A stretch of 64,000 bases of DNA, from positions 868,001-932,000 of the forward strand of contig NZ_CP135052.1 in the NCBI RefSeq assembly GCF_029193595.2, written 5' to 3'. Below the pieces are notes generated by a model that was given only the letters and a program-made list of their open reading frames with translations, ran no database searches and was not told the DNA's origin. Shown here piece by piece: positions 43,546 to 52,180 of this stretch. Positions within the stretch are counted from its first letter, which is position 1. Each line of letters begins with the position of its first letter. The position numbers and the translations under genes are program-made. Source of the stretch: Providencia hangzhouensis. Its GTDB lineage: Bacteria; Pseudomonadota; Gammaproteobacteria; Enterobacterales; Enterobacteriaceae.

Positions 43546-44028
43546 CTACAGAGTGCAAATAAAAAGTGGAGAGAAATTTTCTTCAAAAATATAACTTGTG
43601 TCGGTTAATTTTTTTATTTTTAAAAAATAAAGTTGGTTAATTTCAGGAACACCTCGAATATTGATTTTGTCTTGAGCCTGATCAGCTGGGTCTATAAATA
43701 TATTTTCAACGCGTAAAAAAAAATGGTCACCTAAGTATTCATGTTTCATCAGAAATTTTCGTGAAATAGTATAGTTTTTACCATTATCACTAATGCTTCC
43801 ATTCATGATGAATGTGTGTTGGTCAGGTTTATTTTCGTTAGGGATAACACTTAGCAGGTAAAATCCTTTTAAGGTAGAACGATGGTCAGAGATATTTATT
43901 TTTAAGGTTGTTTGGCAATCAGGAATAATAGGAGTGTTAATTATGTGATGAACATATAAGCTAATGAAAACCAAAATTATAGATATAAAGGACAAAAAAA
44001 ACATTCTTGTTGATATTTTATTTGACAT
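43546..44028 (-). CDS. FidL-like membrane protein (copy 2)
   Basis: 160-residue inner-membrane protein: short cytoplasmic start (MSNKISTR), one transmembrane helix (~residues 9-28), then a periplasmic domain with CQTTLKINISDH, DHFFLRVENIFIDP and a C-terminal FSPLFICTL. Layout matches copy 1 at 8391-8885 (same TM, same first Cys, same aromatic-Cys end), though overall sequence is diverged. The ATG at 44028 overlaps the end of the regulator gene by 11 bases; an in-frame GTG at 44040 is less likely. Likely partner of the ToxR-type regulator. Confidence 0.62.
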   Translation of the reverse strand: MSNKISTRMFFLSFISIILVFISLYVHHIINTPIIPDCQTTLKINISDHRSTLKGFYLLSVIPNENKPDQHTFIMNGSISDNGKNYTISRKFLMKHEYLGDHFFLRVENIFIDPADQAQDKINIRGVPEINQLYFLKIKKLTDTSYIFEENFSPLFICTL

Positions 44029-44836
44029 AAAAATTCTCACAGCTCACAGTTGCACTTTCTTTCGGTACTGTTGGGCAATAGGACAAAAATAGGAAGTTGT
44101 CATATAAATTTTTATCATTTGCTACGATACCAACATTATAATAAAAAACAGTTGCTGGCTTTTTACAATCTAGGTTTAATTTCGTGAGTTCATTTTGAAT
44201 TGTCGCAAAGCTGATGGTTGTTGTATCGGGTTTATGGTAACTATTAATGTAGCGGATACTGCATTGATCGATACGACCAACTTCAGGGTATTCTGTTCGG
44301 CTTGCAAAGAAATAACTTTTAAAAAGGTATAATAAGCAAAAAATAATGAGTCCAATAAGTGAAATTTCAACATATCGGTTATTCAACATGTAGCTTTTTT
44401 TATTTTCGACTGCTTGGGGGGAAGTCCCTTCGGGTACTTTTGATGAAGAGTCTAGTTCTTCCTCACTAGTGAATAAAGCTTTGTGATTATTATCACTAAT
44501 TTCCTGTTGCTCATTTTCAATTTTCAGATCAGCAGAAAATTTAATCCCAACTTTAGGTACAGTCGTGATAATTTCATCATCAGAAAAAGATGATAAATGG
44601 CGTCTGAGTACAGAGACACTACTATTAAGGTTATTATCGGAGACAACTTGGTTATGTTCCTCCCAAACCCGACGTAATATGGTTTCTCGGTCAACAATAT
44701 CATGATTATTTTGCACTAAGACTAATAACAAACGGTTTAAGGTGGTTGTTAGTTTTAATGCATTATTAACATCGTCGATATATAACAGCCCCTGATGACT
44801 GTCATAATTAATATGATTATTAATCAAATAGTTCAT
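44018..44836 (-). CDS. ToxR/MarT-type membrane-anchored transcriptional regulator (copy 2)
   Basis: 272-residue one-component membrane regulator. It has an OmpR-type winged helix at about residues 5-105 (LKLTTTLNRLLLVLVQNNHDIVDRETILRRVWEE, LNSSVSVLRRHLSSF, TVPKVGIKF), an acidic/Ser linker, one transmembrane helix (~160-178: ISLIGLIIFCLLYLFKSYF) and a periplasmic domain with Cys (DQCSIRYI, LDCKKP, LSYCP, VSCEN). Same architecture as the protein at 8878-9663. Followed by a coupled FidL-like gene. It lies upstream of, and in line with, the chaperone-usher operon, a plausible target (inference). Confidence 0.82.
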   Translation of the reverse strand: MNYLINNHINYDSHQGLLYIDDVNNALKLTTTLNRLLLVLVQNNHDIVDRETILRRVWEEHNQVVSDNNLNSSVSVLRRHLSSFSDDEIITTVPKVGIKFSADLKIENEQQEISDNNHKALFTSEEELDSSSKVPEGTSPQAVENKKSYMLNNRYVEISLIGLIIFCLLYLFKSYFFASRTEYPEVGRIDQCSIRYINSYHKPDTTTISFATIQNELTKLNLDCKKPATVFYYNVGIVANDKNLYDNFLFLSYCPTVPKESATVSCENFYVK

Positions 44837-45147
44837 TTTTAGATTGATTTTATTTATAGGAAAAATATTTATATTATTTGAGTTTATACCTGTTATTTAT
44901 GTTATGTCAATTAAGCATATTTGGTGTAATTTTGAAAGTTATTGAAAATCATATAGTTAAGTTTTTATTTACGCATGTTATGTTTAAGGCGGGAGGTTGA
45001 AGAGGTATTTATTTTTTTTAGAAAAACACTATTTTTTTAACATTATACAAAATAACTAATAGTTATTATGCGTAAAAAATTTTAGGCTGAAACATTTTAT
45101 GAGGAGTAAGTCTGTTGCTAGCTATTATTTTGGCTAAACGATGATAT
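44837..45147. other. AT-rich intergenic region upstream of the MarT-like gene
   Basis: About 310 AT-rich bases, no gene seen on either strand. It should hold the promoter of the MarT/FidL-like pair. It marks the right end of the fimbrial block before the hpa locus. Confidence 0.45.
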
Positions 45148-45180
45148 ATAAAAAATAGCCTCAAATATAAGAGGCTATTT
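45148..45180 (-). terminator. Rho-independent terminator after hpaBC
   Basis: AAATAGCCTC (45153-45162) and GAGGCTATTT (45171-45180), perfect 10-base arms, with a T run on the reverse strand, 20 bases beyond the hpaC stop. Confidence 0.88.
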
Positions 45181-45199
45181 CATATAAATACTTTACCAA

Positions 45200-45718
45200 T
45201 TAAGCCGTTGGCTCAAGGATTTGGTGCATAACAGGATGGAATTTACGTTTAAAGTAAACGAGACCATGCCCAGTATCGTTAACAATGATTTGTTTCATTT
45301 CAACCATGTAGACAGAGTGCGTACCGATATCTTGAACTTGAGTTATTTCACCTTCAAGGTTGGCAAGCGCGTTTTTTAACATTGGTTGCTGTAAAATACC
45401 GCTTTCCCATACACTCCAGCCAAAACGTTCTTCCATCGTTGAACCTTTCATACCTGCGAAATGGCATGCAAGTTCTTCTTGTTCATGGCTTAGCACGTTG
45501 ACACACAGGCGGCCATTCTTTTGAAATACCGCATTCATAGCGCTATTGCGGTTAACACAGACCATCAAAGTGGGTGGCGTATCTGTAACTGAACAGACTG
45601 CAGTGGCTGTAATTCCACAGCGACCCTCAGTCCCATCCGTGGTGACGATATTGACTGCTGCACCAAGACTTGCCATCGCATCTCTGAAACGCAGGCGATG
45701 TTCATTTTCTAAAGACAT
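45200..45718 (-). CDS. hpaC: 4-hydroxyphenylacetate 3-monooxygenase reductase component
   Basis: NADH:flavin oxidoreductase that supplies FADH2 to HpaB. The 172-residue protein has the flavin-reductase fold with RFRDAMASLGAAVNIVTTDG, GITATAVCSVTDTPPTLMVCVNRNS, LCVNVLSHEQ, and C-terminal GLVYFKRKFHPV. Length and sequence match E. coli HpaC. It follows hpaB by 19 bases and precedes a terminator, so hpaBC is a two-gene unit. Confidence 0.96.
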   Translation of the reverse strand: MSLENEHRLRFRDAMASLGAAVNIVTTDGTEGRCGITATAVCSVTDTPPTLMVCVNRNSAMNAVFQKNGRLCVNVLSHEQEELACHFAGMKGSTMEERFGWSVWESGILQQPMLKNALANLEGEITQVQDIGTHSVYMVEMKQIIVNDTGHGLVYFKRKFHPVMHQILEPTA

Positions 45719-45737
45719 TTTGACCTCCTGCTGCCGA

Positions 45738-47300
45738 CTATTTCAGCAGCGAATCTAACTGATTAATATCATTGTTGTTATGCAGGTGTGGACGTTTCCA
45801 TCCGTGTTGATCGTAGTCTGATAAACAGCGATCAACCATATCTGTCATGGCTTTCATATTGCCAGAACCGTATGCATGACGCAGACATTGCAGACGAATT
45901 TCATCTTGGCTTCCTGCGTAGTTAATTTCATACAGTTCATGGCGACCACCAAATTCACTACCGATTGCATCCCACATGAGTTTAAGGATCTTAATACGTT
46001 CAACGTGATCCATACCATTAGAGCCGCGAACATATTTAGCTAAATACTTATCAATTTCTGGATTATTCATATCACGAACGCTTGATGGTAGGTAAATCAG
46101 GCCACTTGTCACGTTACTTTCAATGATATTCTTGATTTTGGTGTAAGCCATTGGTGCCATAACACGGTAAGTTTGTATAGCTTGAGTATCGGGTAGATAA
46201 GCGCCGCCTTCCCATGCTTGTGCTTCAGAGGTCATTGCATCGGTTAATGACCAGAACAGATTACGCCACGCAACCACTTCACCCAGATCAGCTTGTACAC
46301 CACGGAAATCAATAACACCTGTACATTCTAAACTTTTTTGTAACAATCCGGTAATGAAGTCTAATTTAACGGCTAAGCGGACACAAGCTTGTAATGGGAA
46401 TAAACGTGCAAAACCACCTTGAACTGCCCAATTACGTGCACGGTCGAAATCACGATAAATTAATACGTTTTCCCATGGAATTAACACATGGTCCATCACC
46501 AAAATGGCATCATTTTCATCGAAACGGCTTGATAATGGGTAATCAAATGGTGCGCCAGTTGCACCAGCAACTAATTCATAAGATGCACGTGAGATTAATT
46601 TCACGCCATCTGCGTCCATTGGTGCAACAAACATCAATGCGAAATCAGGGTTATCGCCCATGACTTGTGCGGAACCAAAACCAATAAAGTTATAGTGTGT
46701 TAACGCTGAGTTGGTCGCAACAACTTTAGCACCACTGACGATAATCCCCGCATCTGTTTCTTTTTCGAGTTTGATATAAACATCTTTAACTTCATCAGCT
46801 GGCTTGTGACGGTCGATTGGTGGGTTAACAATGGCATGATTAAAGTACAGGCCACTTTCTTGAATACGTTTATACCAGTGACGTGCGTTGTCTGCAAACT
46901 GACCATAATATTCTGGGTTAGCGCCTAAACAGCTGGCGAATGCCGCCTTATAGTCTGGAGTGCGTCCCATCCATCCGTAGCTCTGACGTGACCAATCTGC
47001 GATAGCGTCACGCTGTTGGCGTAGTTCATCGGCACTTTTAGCGAAACGGAAGAATTTGTGAGTGTATCCGCCGTTTCCTGTGTCGGTGTTCCAGCAAAGT
47101 TGGTCATGAGTCGTTTTATCATGAAGCGCATCATATAATTGTCCTATAGAAGCGGCTGAATTACGAAAAGCGGGGTGAGTGGTGACGTCTTTTACACGCT
47201 CGCCATAAATATAGATTTCGCGGCCATCTTGTAAGCTTTTTAAATATTCTTGGCCATTAAAAGGGCGTTTAGCATCTGAACGAAAATCTTCTGGTTTCAT
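45738..47300 (-). CDS. hpaB: 4-hydroxyphenylacetate 3-monooxygenase oxygenase component
   Basis: FADH2-using hydroxylase converting 4-hydroxyphenylacetate to 3,4-dihydroxyphenylacetate. The 520-residue protein matches E. coli HpaB along its length: MKPEDFRSDAKRPFNGQEYLKSLQDGREIYIYGERVKDVTTHPAFRN, GYMGRTPDYKA-like segment GWMGRTPDYKAAFASCLGANPEYYG, VSGAKVVATNSALTHYNFIG, and LPSSVRDMNNPEIDKYLAKYVRGSNG. It forms one operon with hpaC. A 518-base spacer separates it from hpaA, whose product activates hpaBC in E. coli. Confidence 0.97.
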   Translation of the reverse strand: MKPEDFRSDAKRPFNGQEYLKSLQDGREIYIYGERVKDVTTHPAFRNSAASIGQLYDALHDKTTHDQLCWNTDTGNGGYTHKFFRFAKSADELRQQRDAIADWSRQSYGWMGRTPDYKAAFASCLGANPEYYGQFADNARHWYKRIQESGLYFNHAIVNPPIDRHKPADEVKDVYIKLEKETDAGIIVSGAKVVATNSALTHYNFIGFGSAQVMGDNPDFALMFVAPMDADGVKLISRASYELVAGATGAPFDYPLSSRFDENDAILVMDHVLIPWENVLIYRDFDRARNWAVQGGFARLFPLQACVRLAVKLDFITGLLQKSLECTGVIDFRGVQADLGEVVAWRNLFWSLTDAMTSEAQAWEGGAYLPDTQAIQTYRVMAPMAYTKIKNIIESNVTSGLIYLPSSVRDMNNPEIDKYLAKYVRGSNGMDHVERIKILKLMWDAIGSEFGGRHELYEINYAGSQDEIRLQCLRHAYGSGNMKAMTDMVDRCLSDYDQHGWKRPHLHNNNDINQLDSLLK

Positions 47301-47818
47301 GTCTACCTCGTTATCTCACAATGAGGGCTTGCATTGATAGGGTACAAAGGTTGCAAGCGAAATATGTTAATTTTATGTTTGTTTTGTGTTTCTTAATTGA
47401 ATCGCTTTACGAGGGAGTTTTAAAGAGACTTTCTAAAGGTTTGCTGGTACTTTTCGTTGGGAGCTGTGTTTTGTGAAAGAAATGTGATCATCTCGATGTT
47501 TTGATATTAATATAAATTTTTATTTATCTTACAGTGCATTGATTATTAATCATTAATTAAATGGTTATTATATTAATATTAATATTTTTTCTTGGGTTGT
47601 TTGTTCTTTTTTTAATCTTCACATTCACTTTTTGTTAAGCATTATTAGCATCTTTATAAAGTTAAAACAAAATTTATAAGATATCAAAAATGTTTTTAAA
47701 ATGTAAAATTATTTGAAGAGTGGTTTGTAGAGATAGGTTAGAAGTAGGTATGATATAGCGTTCAGGAGGCATTGATGATTTTTACCTAAAAATACGGATA
47801 AAATCACTAAGCCTCTCT
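47301..47818. other. hpaB upstream region
   Basis: 518 bases, AT-rich, with no gene. It should carry the hpaBC promoter with the HpaA binding site and the end of the hpaA transcript. No strong CRP site or terminator was identified by eye. Confidence 0.45.
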
Positions 47819-48709
47819 TTAATGAATGTTTTGTTCTCGCCATAGGCTAGGAGAGCACCCGACTAACCGGTTAAAAAATCGCGCAAAATAGGCGGGGTCT
47901 TTGAAACCGAGCTGGTAGGCAATTTCTGAAACGGGGCTGTCGGAAAACAGTAACATCCGCTTAGCTTCACGCAATATTCGGTCAAAAATCAACCTTTTCG
48001 GTGGCCGGTTAGCAAACCGCCGGCACATATCTTTAAGGCGTGACTCTGTGACATCAAGTTTTTTGGCATATTCAGGTACCGCAAGGTGTTCATGATAATG
48101 TAAGTCAATGAGCTGATTAAAACGTTGGAATAGGCGGTGTTCGCCTCTAACCCCCGTTGTAGGGTGCTCATCAAGTGGAATAGAGCGCAGTAGAAAGGTA
48201 AACAGCGCTTGGGCTAAAGAGGCGAGGGCTTGGTCTTTGCCAATATAGTTATTCGCCGATTCGCGAGCCATCAATGCCCAATAATGATTAAAGGTATCGA
48301 TATCATCAGGCTTATCGGCAACAGATAAGCAAATAGCAGGGATATCGACCAAATCTGGATTCGCTGGGTACAATGAGCTAAGAAGAGGCGTGATCAGGTC
48401 TTGCCGTACGGTGAGTACGTGGCCATCAGTGTCTTCTTGAGTGAAAAATGCATGTGCAACCGAAGGGGGCGTAAGAATAAAGAGCGGCGCTTGAACAGAA
48501 TAGCGCGACTCATCGAGCTGCAAAGTAATATGGCCCGTAACCAAATAGTGCAACTGGAAGAAACCATCATGGCGATGAGCTTGCATGTCGCGACCAAAGA
48601 AGGCGGCCATGTTGCCAAAGGTTTGGTAGTGGACGTCGTCGGTGCCTTGGGTTTCGTCGTAGTCTGTGCTGATGTCAATATTCGTAATTAAAGTTGAGTT
48701 ACCCTTCAT
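47819..48709 (-). CDS. hpaA: AraC-type activator HpaA
   Basis: 4-HPA-responsive activator of hpaBC. The 296-residue protein has an N-terminal cupin domain (FGRDMQAHRHDGFFQLHYLVTGHITLQLD, LTPPSVAHAFFTQEDTDGHVLTVRQ) and a C-terminal AraC double HTH (ITESRLKDMCRRFANRPPKRLIFDRILREAKRMLLFSDSPVSEIAYQLGFKDPAYFARFFNRLVGCSPS-like region). The ATG at 48709 is chosen; twelve upstream in-frame codons come from the adjacent repeat. The first codons (ATG AAG GGT) lie inside an arm of an ERIC-like element. Last gene of the long hpa operon. Confidence 0.94.
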   Translation of the reverse strand: MKGNSTLITNIDISTDYDETQGTDDVHYQTFGNMAAFFGRDMQAHRHDGFFQLHYLVTGHITLQLDESRYSVQAPLFILTPPSVAHAFFTQEDTDGHVLTVRQDLITPLLSSLYPANPDLVDIPAICLSVADKPDDIDTFNHYWALMARESANNYIGKDQALASLAQALFTFLLRSIPLDEHPTTGVRGEHRLFQRFNQLIDLHYHEHLAVPEYAKKLDVTESRLKDMCRRFANRPPKRLIFDRILREAKRMLLFSDSPVSEIAYQLGFKDPAYFARFFNRLVGCSPSLWREQNIH

Positions 48710-48822
48710 TCTTCGGCTCGCAGCGTTGTTGGCCTCACAAGCCAACCCTAGTCACATACTTCAGTATGCTCCTAGGGATTAACTTGCTTGCCGCCTAGCT
48801 GCAAACCAAATTATTTTGGGTA
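48700..48822. repeat. ERIC-like palindromic element between hpaX and hpaA
   Basis: 123 bases from TACCC (48700) to GGGTA (48822). Outer arms pair imperfectly (CTTCGGCTCGCAGCG with TAGCTGCAAACCAAA). The core CATACTTCAGTATG is a hairpin tip, and AGTATGCTCCTAGGGATT and AAGTATGTGACTAGGG (reverse) resemble the ERIC primers from memory. The left arm covers the hpaA start. Confidence 0.75.
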
Positions 48823-48907
48823 ACACCCTTTAATAATTATTTGCAGCATAAGTTATTAAAACATTTAAAACATTTAAAACATTCAAAACATTCGAACCAT
48901 CAAAATT

Positions 48908-50275
48908 TTAAGGTGTTGCCCTTGGTCTTGAGTTTTTCATTGGGATAGCAATGACTAACAGCGCACCGACCACCAATAGGCCTGCAACAAAATAGAGGCC
49001 AGAGTTAAAGCTACCGGTTTGGTCTTTCAGCCAACCGATAAGGAGTGGGCTGACAGCGGAACCTATATTACCTGTTGCGTTGATAACCGCAATACCGATG
49101 GCACGAGCACGTAAACTGATTGACTGGTCTGGGGTTGTCCAGAACACTGCCATCGCAGTAAATGAACCTGTTGAGGCCATAATAATACCAATCAACTGAA
49201 TGACGGGATGGCTTGTCATCGCAGCGAGAACCCATCCTGCGGCCGCAAATAAATACGGTAGTGCAGTATGCATTTTCCGTTCTTGTAACCTATCAGAACG
49301 GCGACTCCAATAGATCATTCCTAAGATAGTACAAAACTGTGGGATTGCAGTTAATAGCCCAATCATGGCATTACTACTGCCTTCATTGAAGCTTTGCATG
49401 ATCTGCGGGGTCCAAATATTAATCGCACTTAACGTATTGGTTAAACAGAAATAAGCGACGGTATACATTAAGATCACAGGGGTGAAAATTTCTTTCCATA
49501 AGCTTTTGTTCTGCAATGCGGTATGGCTTTTGGAACCATGCGGCTGGACGAGTTCCAGCTGGTCTTGGTCCATCATTTCTTGCAGTGTGTCTTTGTCTTC
49601 TTGGGTCAACCATTTGGCTTTCTTTGGCGAATCATCAAGATAGAACCAAACTAGCACACCGAGGATCACGGATGGGAAACCTTCTAGTAGGAACAGCCAT
49701 TGCCAACCTTTTAGGTCTAAAATGCCATCCATACCTAGAATATAACCGGATGCGAGTGAGCCGAATGCCATGGTGACTGGCATCGCAATCATAAATAAGG
49801 CATTAGCACGAGCGCGGAAATAGGCAGGGAACCAGTAAGTCAAATAAACTAAAATCCCGGGTAAGAAGCCCGCTTCAGCGATACCCACTAACATCCGTAG
49901 GACGTATAAACTGGTTGGCCCTGTGGCAAACATGGTGGCTGTAGAAGCAATACCCCAAAGCACCATGATGGTGGCTATCCAGCGGCGAGCACCAACAATC
50001 CCCAACATGATGTTACTTGGAATACCAAAGATTACATAAGTGGCATAGAACAAGGTCGCGGCTAAGCCGAACATGGTGGAAGTTAGGCCAATGTCTTTCC
50101 CCATGGTTAGACCCGCAAAGCCAATATTAATACGGTCTAAGAAGGAAAAAACAAATAGCACAAATAAAAATACAATGAGACGTTTAAATAACTTATTAAT
50201 CACCCGCTGCTGCGGTTCGGTTAAATTTTTATGTTGTTCAGCAGGGTTAGTGCTTGCAAGTTGTTGATTACTCAT
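48908..50275 (-). CDS. hpaX: 4-hydroxyphenylacetate permease HpaX
   Basis: MFS transporter for 4-HPA uptake across the inner membrane. The 455-residue protein has 12 predicted helices and the anion:cation symporter pattern: FVFSFLDRINIGFAGLTMGKDIGL, FYATYVIFGIPSNIMLGIVGARRWIATIMVLWG, MLVGIAEAGFLPGILVYLTYWFP, and the loop with LQEMMDQDQLELVQPHG. It lies between hpaI and hpaA as in E. coli. A 198-base gap carrying an ERIC-like element separates it from hpaA. Confidence 0.94.
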   Translation of the reverse strand: MSNQQLASTNPAEQHKNLTEPQQRVINKLFKRLIVFLFVLFVFSFLDRINIGFAGLTMGKDIGLTSTMFGLAATLFYATYVIFGIPSNIMLGIVGARRWIATIMVLWGIASTATMFATGPTSLYVLRMLVGIAEAGFLPGILVYLTYWFPAYFRARANALFMIAMPVTMAFGSLASGYILGMDGILDLKGWQWLFLLEGFPSVILGVLVWFYLDDSPKKAKWLTQEDKDTLQEMMDQDQLELVQPHGSKSHTALQNKSLWKEIFTPVILMYTVAYFCLTNTLSAINIWTPQIMQSFNEGSSNAMIGLLTAIPQFCTILGMIYWSRRSDRLQERKMHTALPYLFAAAGWVLAAMTSHPVIQLIGIIMASTGSFTAMAVFWTTPDQSISLRARAIGIAVINATGNIGSAVSPLLIGWLKDQTGSFNSGLYFVAGLLVVGALLVIAIPMKNSRPRATP

Positions 50276-50439
50276 ATTGTAGGGCCCTCAATTCTTTCTT
50301 TTACAGATTATTATAGGTACAAGGGACGAGTAAGCAGTCATGGTGCTGTCTGCCCAATGTTGCGATATTGATTTCTTAATTTATCTAATTAAGTTATTTG
50401 TCTGTAGGGTTAAAATTAACTTATTTAGAGACAGTTTAA

Positions 50440-51246
50440 TTAATAAACGCTTGGTGCACTCGAGGCCACCTCTGAGACGGTTTTACCAAATTTTGCTGCT
50501 AGCGCTTCTGCGGTACGTGCTAGTAGCGTGGTATCAACCCCGACGGCAACAAATAGTGCGCCGAGTTTAAGATAATGTTCAGCGACATCTGGGGCTGCCA
50601 TTAAAATACCGGGTGCCAAGCCAGCCTCACGAATTTGTACAATTGCTTTTTCGATTGTGGCTTTGACTTCAGGGTGGTTAGGGTTCCCTGAGAAGCCCAT
50701 ATCTGCGCTAAGATCCGCAGGGCCGATAAACACACCGTCGACACCTTCAACTTTTAGGATCTCGGGAAGGTTATTCATGGCTTCACGGGTTTCAACCTGT
50801 ACTATCACACACATTTCATCATTGGCACGGGTTAAATAATTAGGTACTCGGTTCCAACGAGAAGCACGTGCCAAAGCACTGCCGACACCGCGTATCCCAG
50901 CTGGCGGGTAACGTGTTGCGCGCACCGCTTGCTTGGCTTGCTCTGCATTTTGTACCATCGGTAGCAAAAGGGTTTGTGCGCCAATATCCAGTAATTGCTT
51001 AATGATCACCGGATCATTCCACGGTGGGCGTACCACGGGCTGTGACGGATAAGGGGCGATCGCTTGTAATTGAGATAATGTCGTTTGCACATTATTTGGT
51101 GCATGTTCACCATCAATTAATAACCAGTCGAAGCCTGCACCAGCAAGTAATTCAGCACTATATGGGCTGCACAAGCCAAGCCATAAACCGATTTGCGGTT
51201 GACCACTTTTTAGTGCTTTCTTAAATTTATTTTCTAAAATATCCAT
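50440..51246 (-). CDS. hpaI: 4-hydroxy-2-oxoheptane-1,7-dioate aldolase
   Basis: Class II pyruvate aldolase that cleaves the C7 product to pyruvate and succinate semialdehyde, the last step of the meta-cleavage pathway. The 268-residue protein has [40 protein letters not shown], the metal-binding IVQVETREA and [15 protein letters not shown] motifs. The ATG at 51246 is chosen because AAGGA lies upstream and [15 protein letters not shown] is the family start; an upstream in-frame extension of 35 residues reads through the hpaH end and is rejected. It lies 10 bases after hpaH. Confidence 0.96.
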   Translation of the reverse strand: MDILENKFKKALKSGQPQIGLWLGLCSPYSAELLAGAGFDWLLIDGEHAPNNVQTTLSQLQAIAPYPSQPVVRPPWNDPVIIKQLLDIGAQTLLLPMVQNAEQAKQAVRATRYPPAGIRGVGSALARASRWNRVPNYLTRANDEMCVIVQVETREAMNNLPEILKVEGVDGVFIGPADLSADMGFSGNPNHPEVKATIEKAIVQIREAGLAPGILMAAPDVAEHYLKLGALFVAVGVDTTLLARTAEALAAKFGKTVSEVASSAPSVY

Positions 51247-51256
51247 GCCATTTTCC

Positions 51257-52060
51257 TTACACGAAGCGGCAGCTAATTGAACCCATATTGCCGTAATCAA
51301 CGTGGAACACATCACCTTTACGAGCCGGAACAGGGCGTGTAAATGAGCCACCTAAGATAATTTGACCAGGCTCAAGTTGCACATTATGCGGTGCTAATTT
51401 ATTTGCTAACCATGCCACGCCATTTGCTGGGTGATTGAGTACAGCGGCTGCCACGCCAGATTCTTCAATGACGCCATTACGATATAACAGGGCGCTAATC
51501 CAACGCATATCCAAATCGCGTGGTTTGATTGGGCGACCACCTAAAATTACCGCGCCATTTGCTGCGTTATCCGAAATGGTGTCGAACACTTTGCGTGGGC
51601 GGTTGGTTTCAGGGTCAACGTTATGACAACGCGCATCGATCAGCTCAAGGGCTGGGATCACATAATCAGTCGCGTTATACACATCAAAGATGGTGCAATT
51701 TGGCCCACGTAATGGTTTCGCCAGTACGAATGCTAATTCAACCTCAATACGCGGTACGATAAAGCGGTCTGTTGGAATATCACAGCCGTCATCAAAAAAC
51801 ATATCGTCAAGAAGCGCACCGTAATCAGGTTCATCAATCTGTGAACTTGCCTGCATGGCTTTGGATGTTAGCCCAATTTTATGGCCTTTTAGCACACGTC
51901 CTTCAGCAATTTTTACGCCAACCCACTCTTTTTGGATAGCGTAAGCATCGTCGATCGTCATTTCTGGGTGATCGAGTGAGATCTGACGGATTTGCTCACG
52001 TGATTTTTCAGCCTGATTTAGGCGCTGCGCGATTTGTGATATGACATCTTTTTGTAACAT
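51257..52060 (-). CDS. hpaH: 2-oxo-hept-4-ene-1,7-dioate hydratase
   Basis: Adds water to 2-oxohept-4-ene-1,7-dioate to give the HpaI substrate. The 267-residue protein equals the E. coli length from the ATG at 52060. It carries [77 protein letters not shown], and the [14 protein letters not shown] motif. An in-frame GTG at 52081 would cover the AGGAG ribosome binding site and is rejected. A short arm-only repeat lies between it and gabD. Next gene is hpaI. Confidence 0.96.
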   Translation of the reverse strand: MLQKDVISQIAQRLNQAEKSREQIRQISLDHPEMTIDDAYAIQKEWVGVKIAEGRVLKGHKIGLTSKAMQASSQIDEPDYGALLDDMFFDDGCDIPTDRFIVPRIEVELAFVLAKPLRGPNCTIFDVYNATDYVIPALELIDARCHNVDPETNRPRKVFDTISDNAANGAVILGGRPIKPRDLDMRWISALLYRNGVIEESGVAAAVLNHPANGVAWLANKLAPHNVQLEPGQIILGGSFTRPVPARKGDVFHVDYGNMGSISCRFV

Positions 52061-52078
52061 GCTGTTAATACTCCTATT

Positions 52079-52145
52079 CACCTATTCTATTTCGAGAGCA
52101 GCGCTGCACTAAAGCGCTTTGCTGCCACTCGGACTATTCAAGGTG
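52079..52145. repeat. Short ERIC-related palindrome between gabD and hpaH
   Basis: 67 bases with outer arms CACCT...TATTTCGAGAGCAGC and GCTGCCACTCGGACTATT...AGGTG. The arms resemble those of the 123-127-base elements, but the ERIC core is missing, as if deleted. It ends next to the hpaH ribosome binding site. Confidence 0.55.
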
Positions 52146-52180
52146 TAAATTGAATGCGTACCCAGCGGTACTCAATTTAA

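Noticed and set aside
47301..47818. CRP site for hpaB near TGTGAAAGAAATGTGATC
   Set aside because: The halves are direct rather than inverted and do not match the CRP consensus.
48401..48691. 96-codon frame antisense to hpaA
   Set aside because: Overlaps the conserved HpaA cupin domain; no start context or family.
50440..51351. Long form of HpaI starting at 51351
   Set aside because: The extra 35 residues come from sequence overlapping the hpaH end and do not fit the family; a good ribosome binding site precedes 51246.
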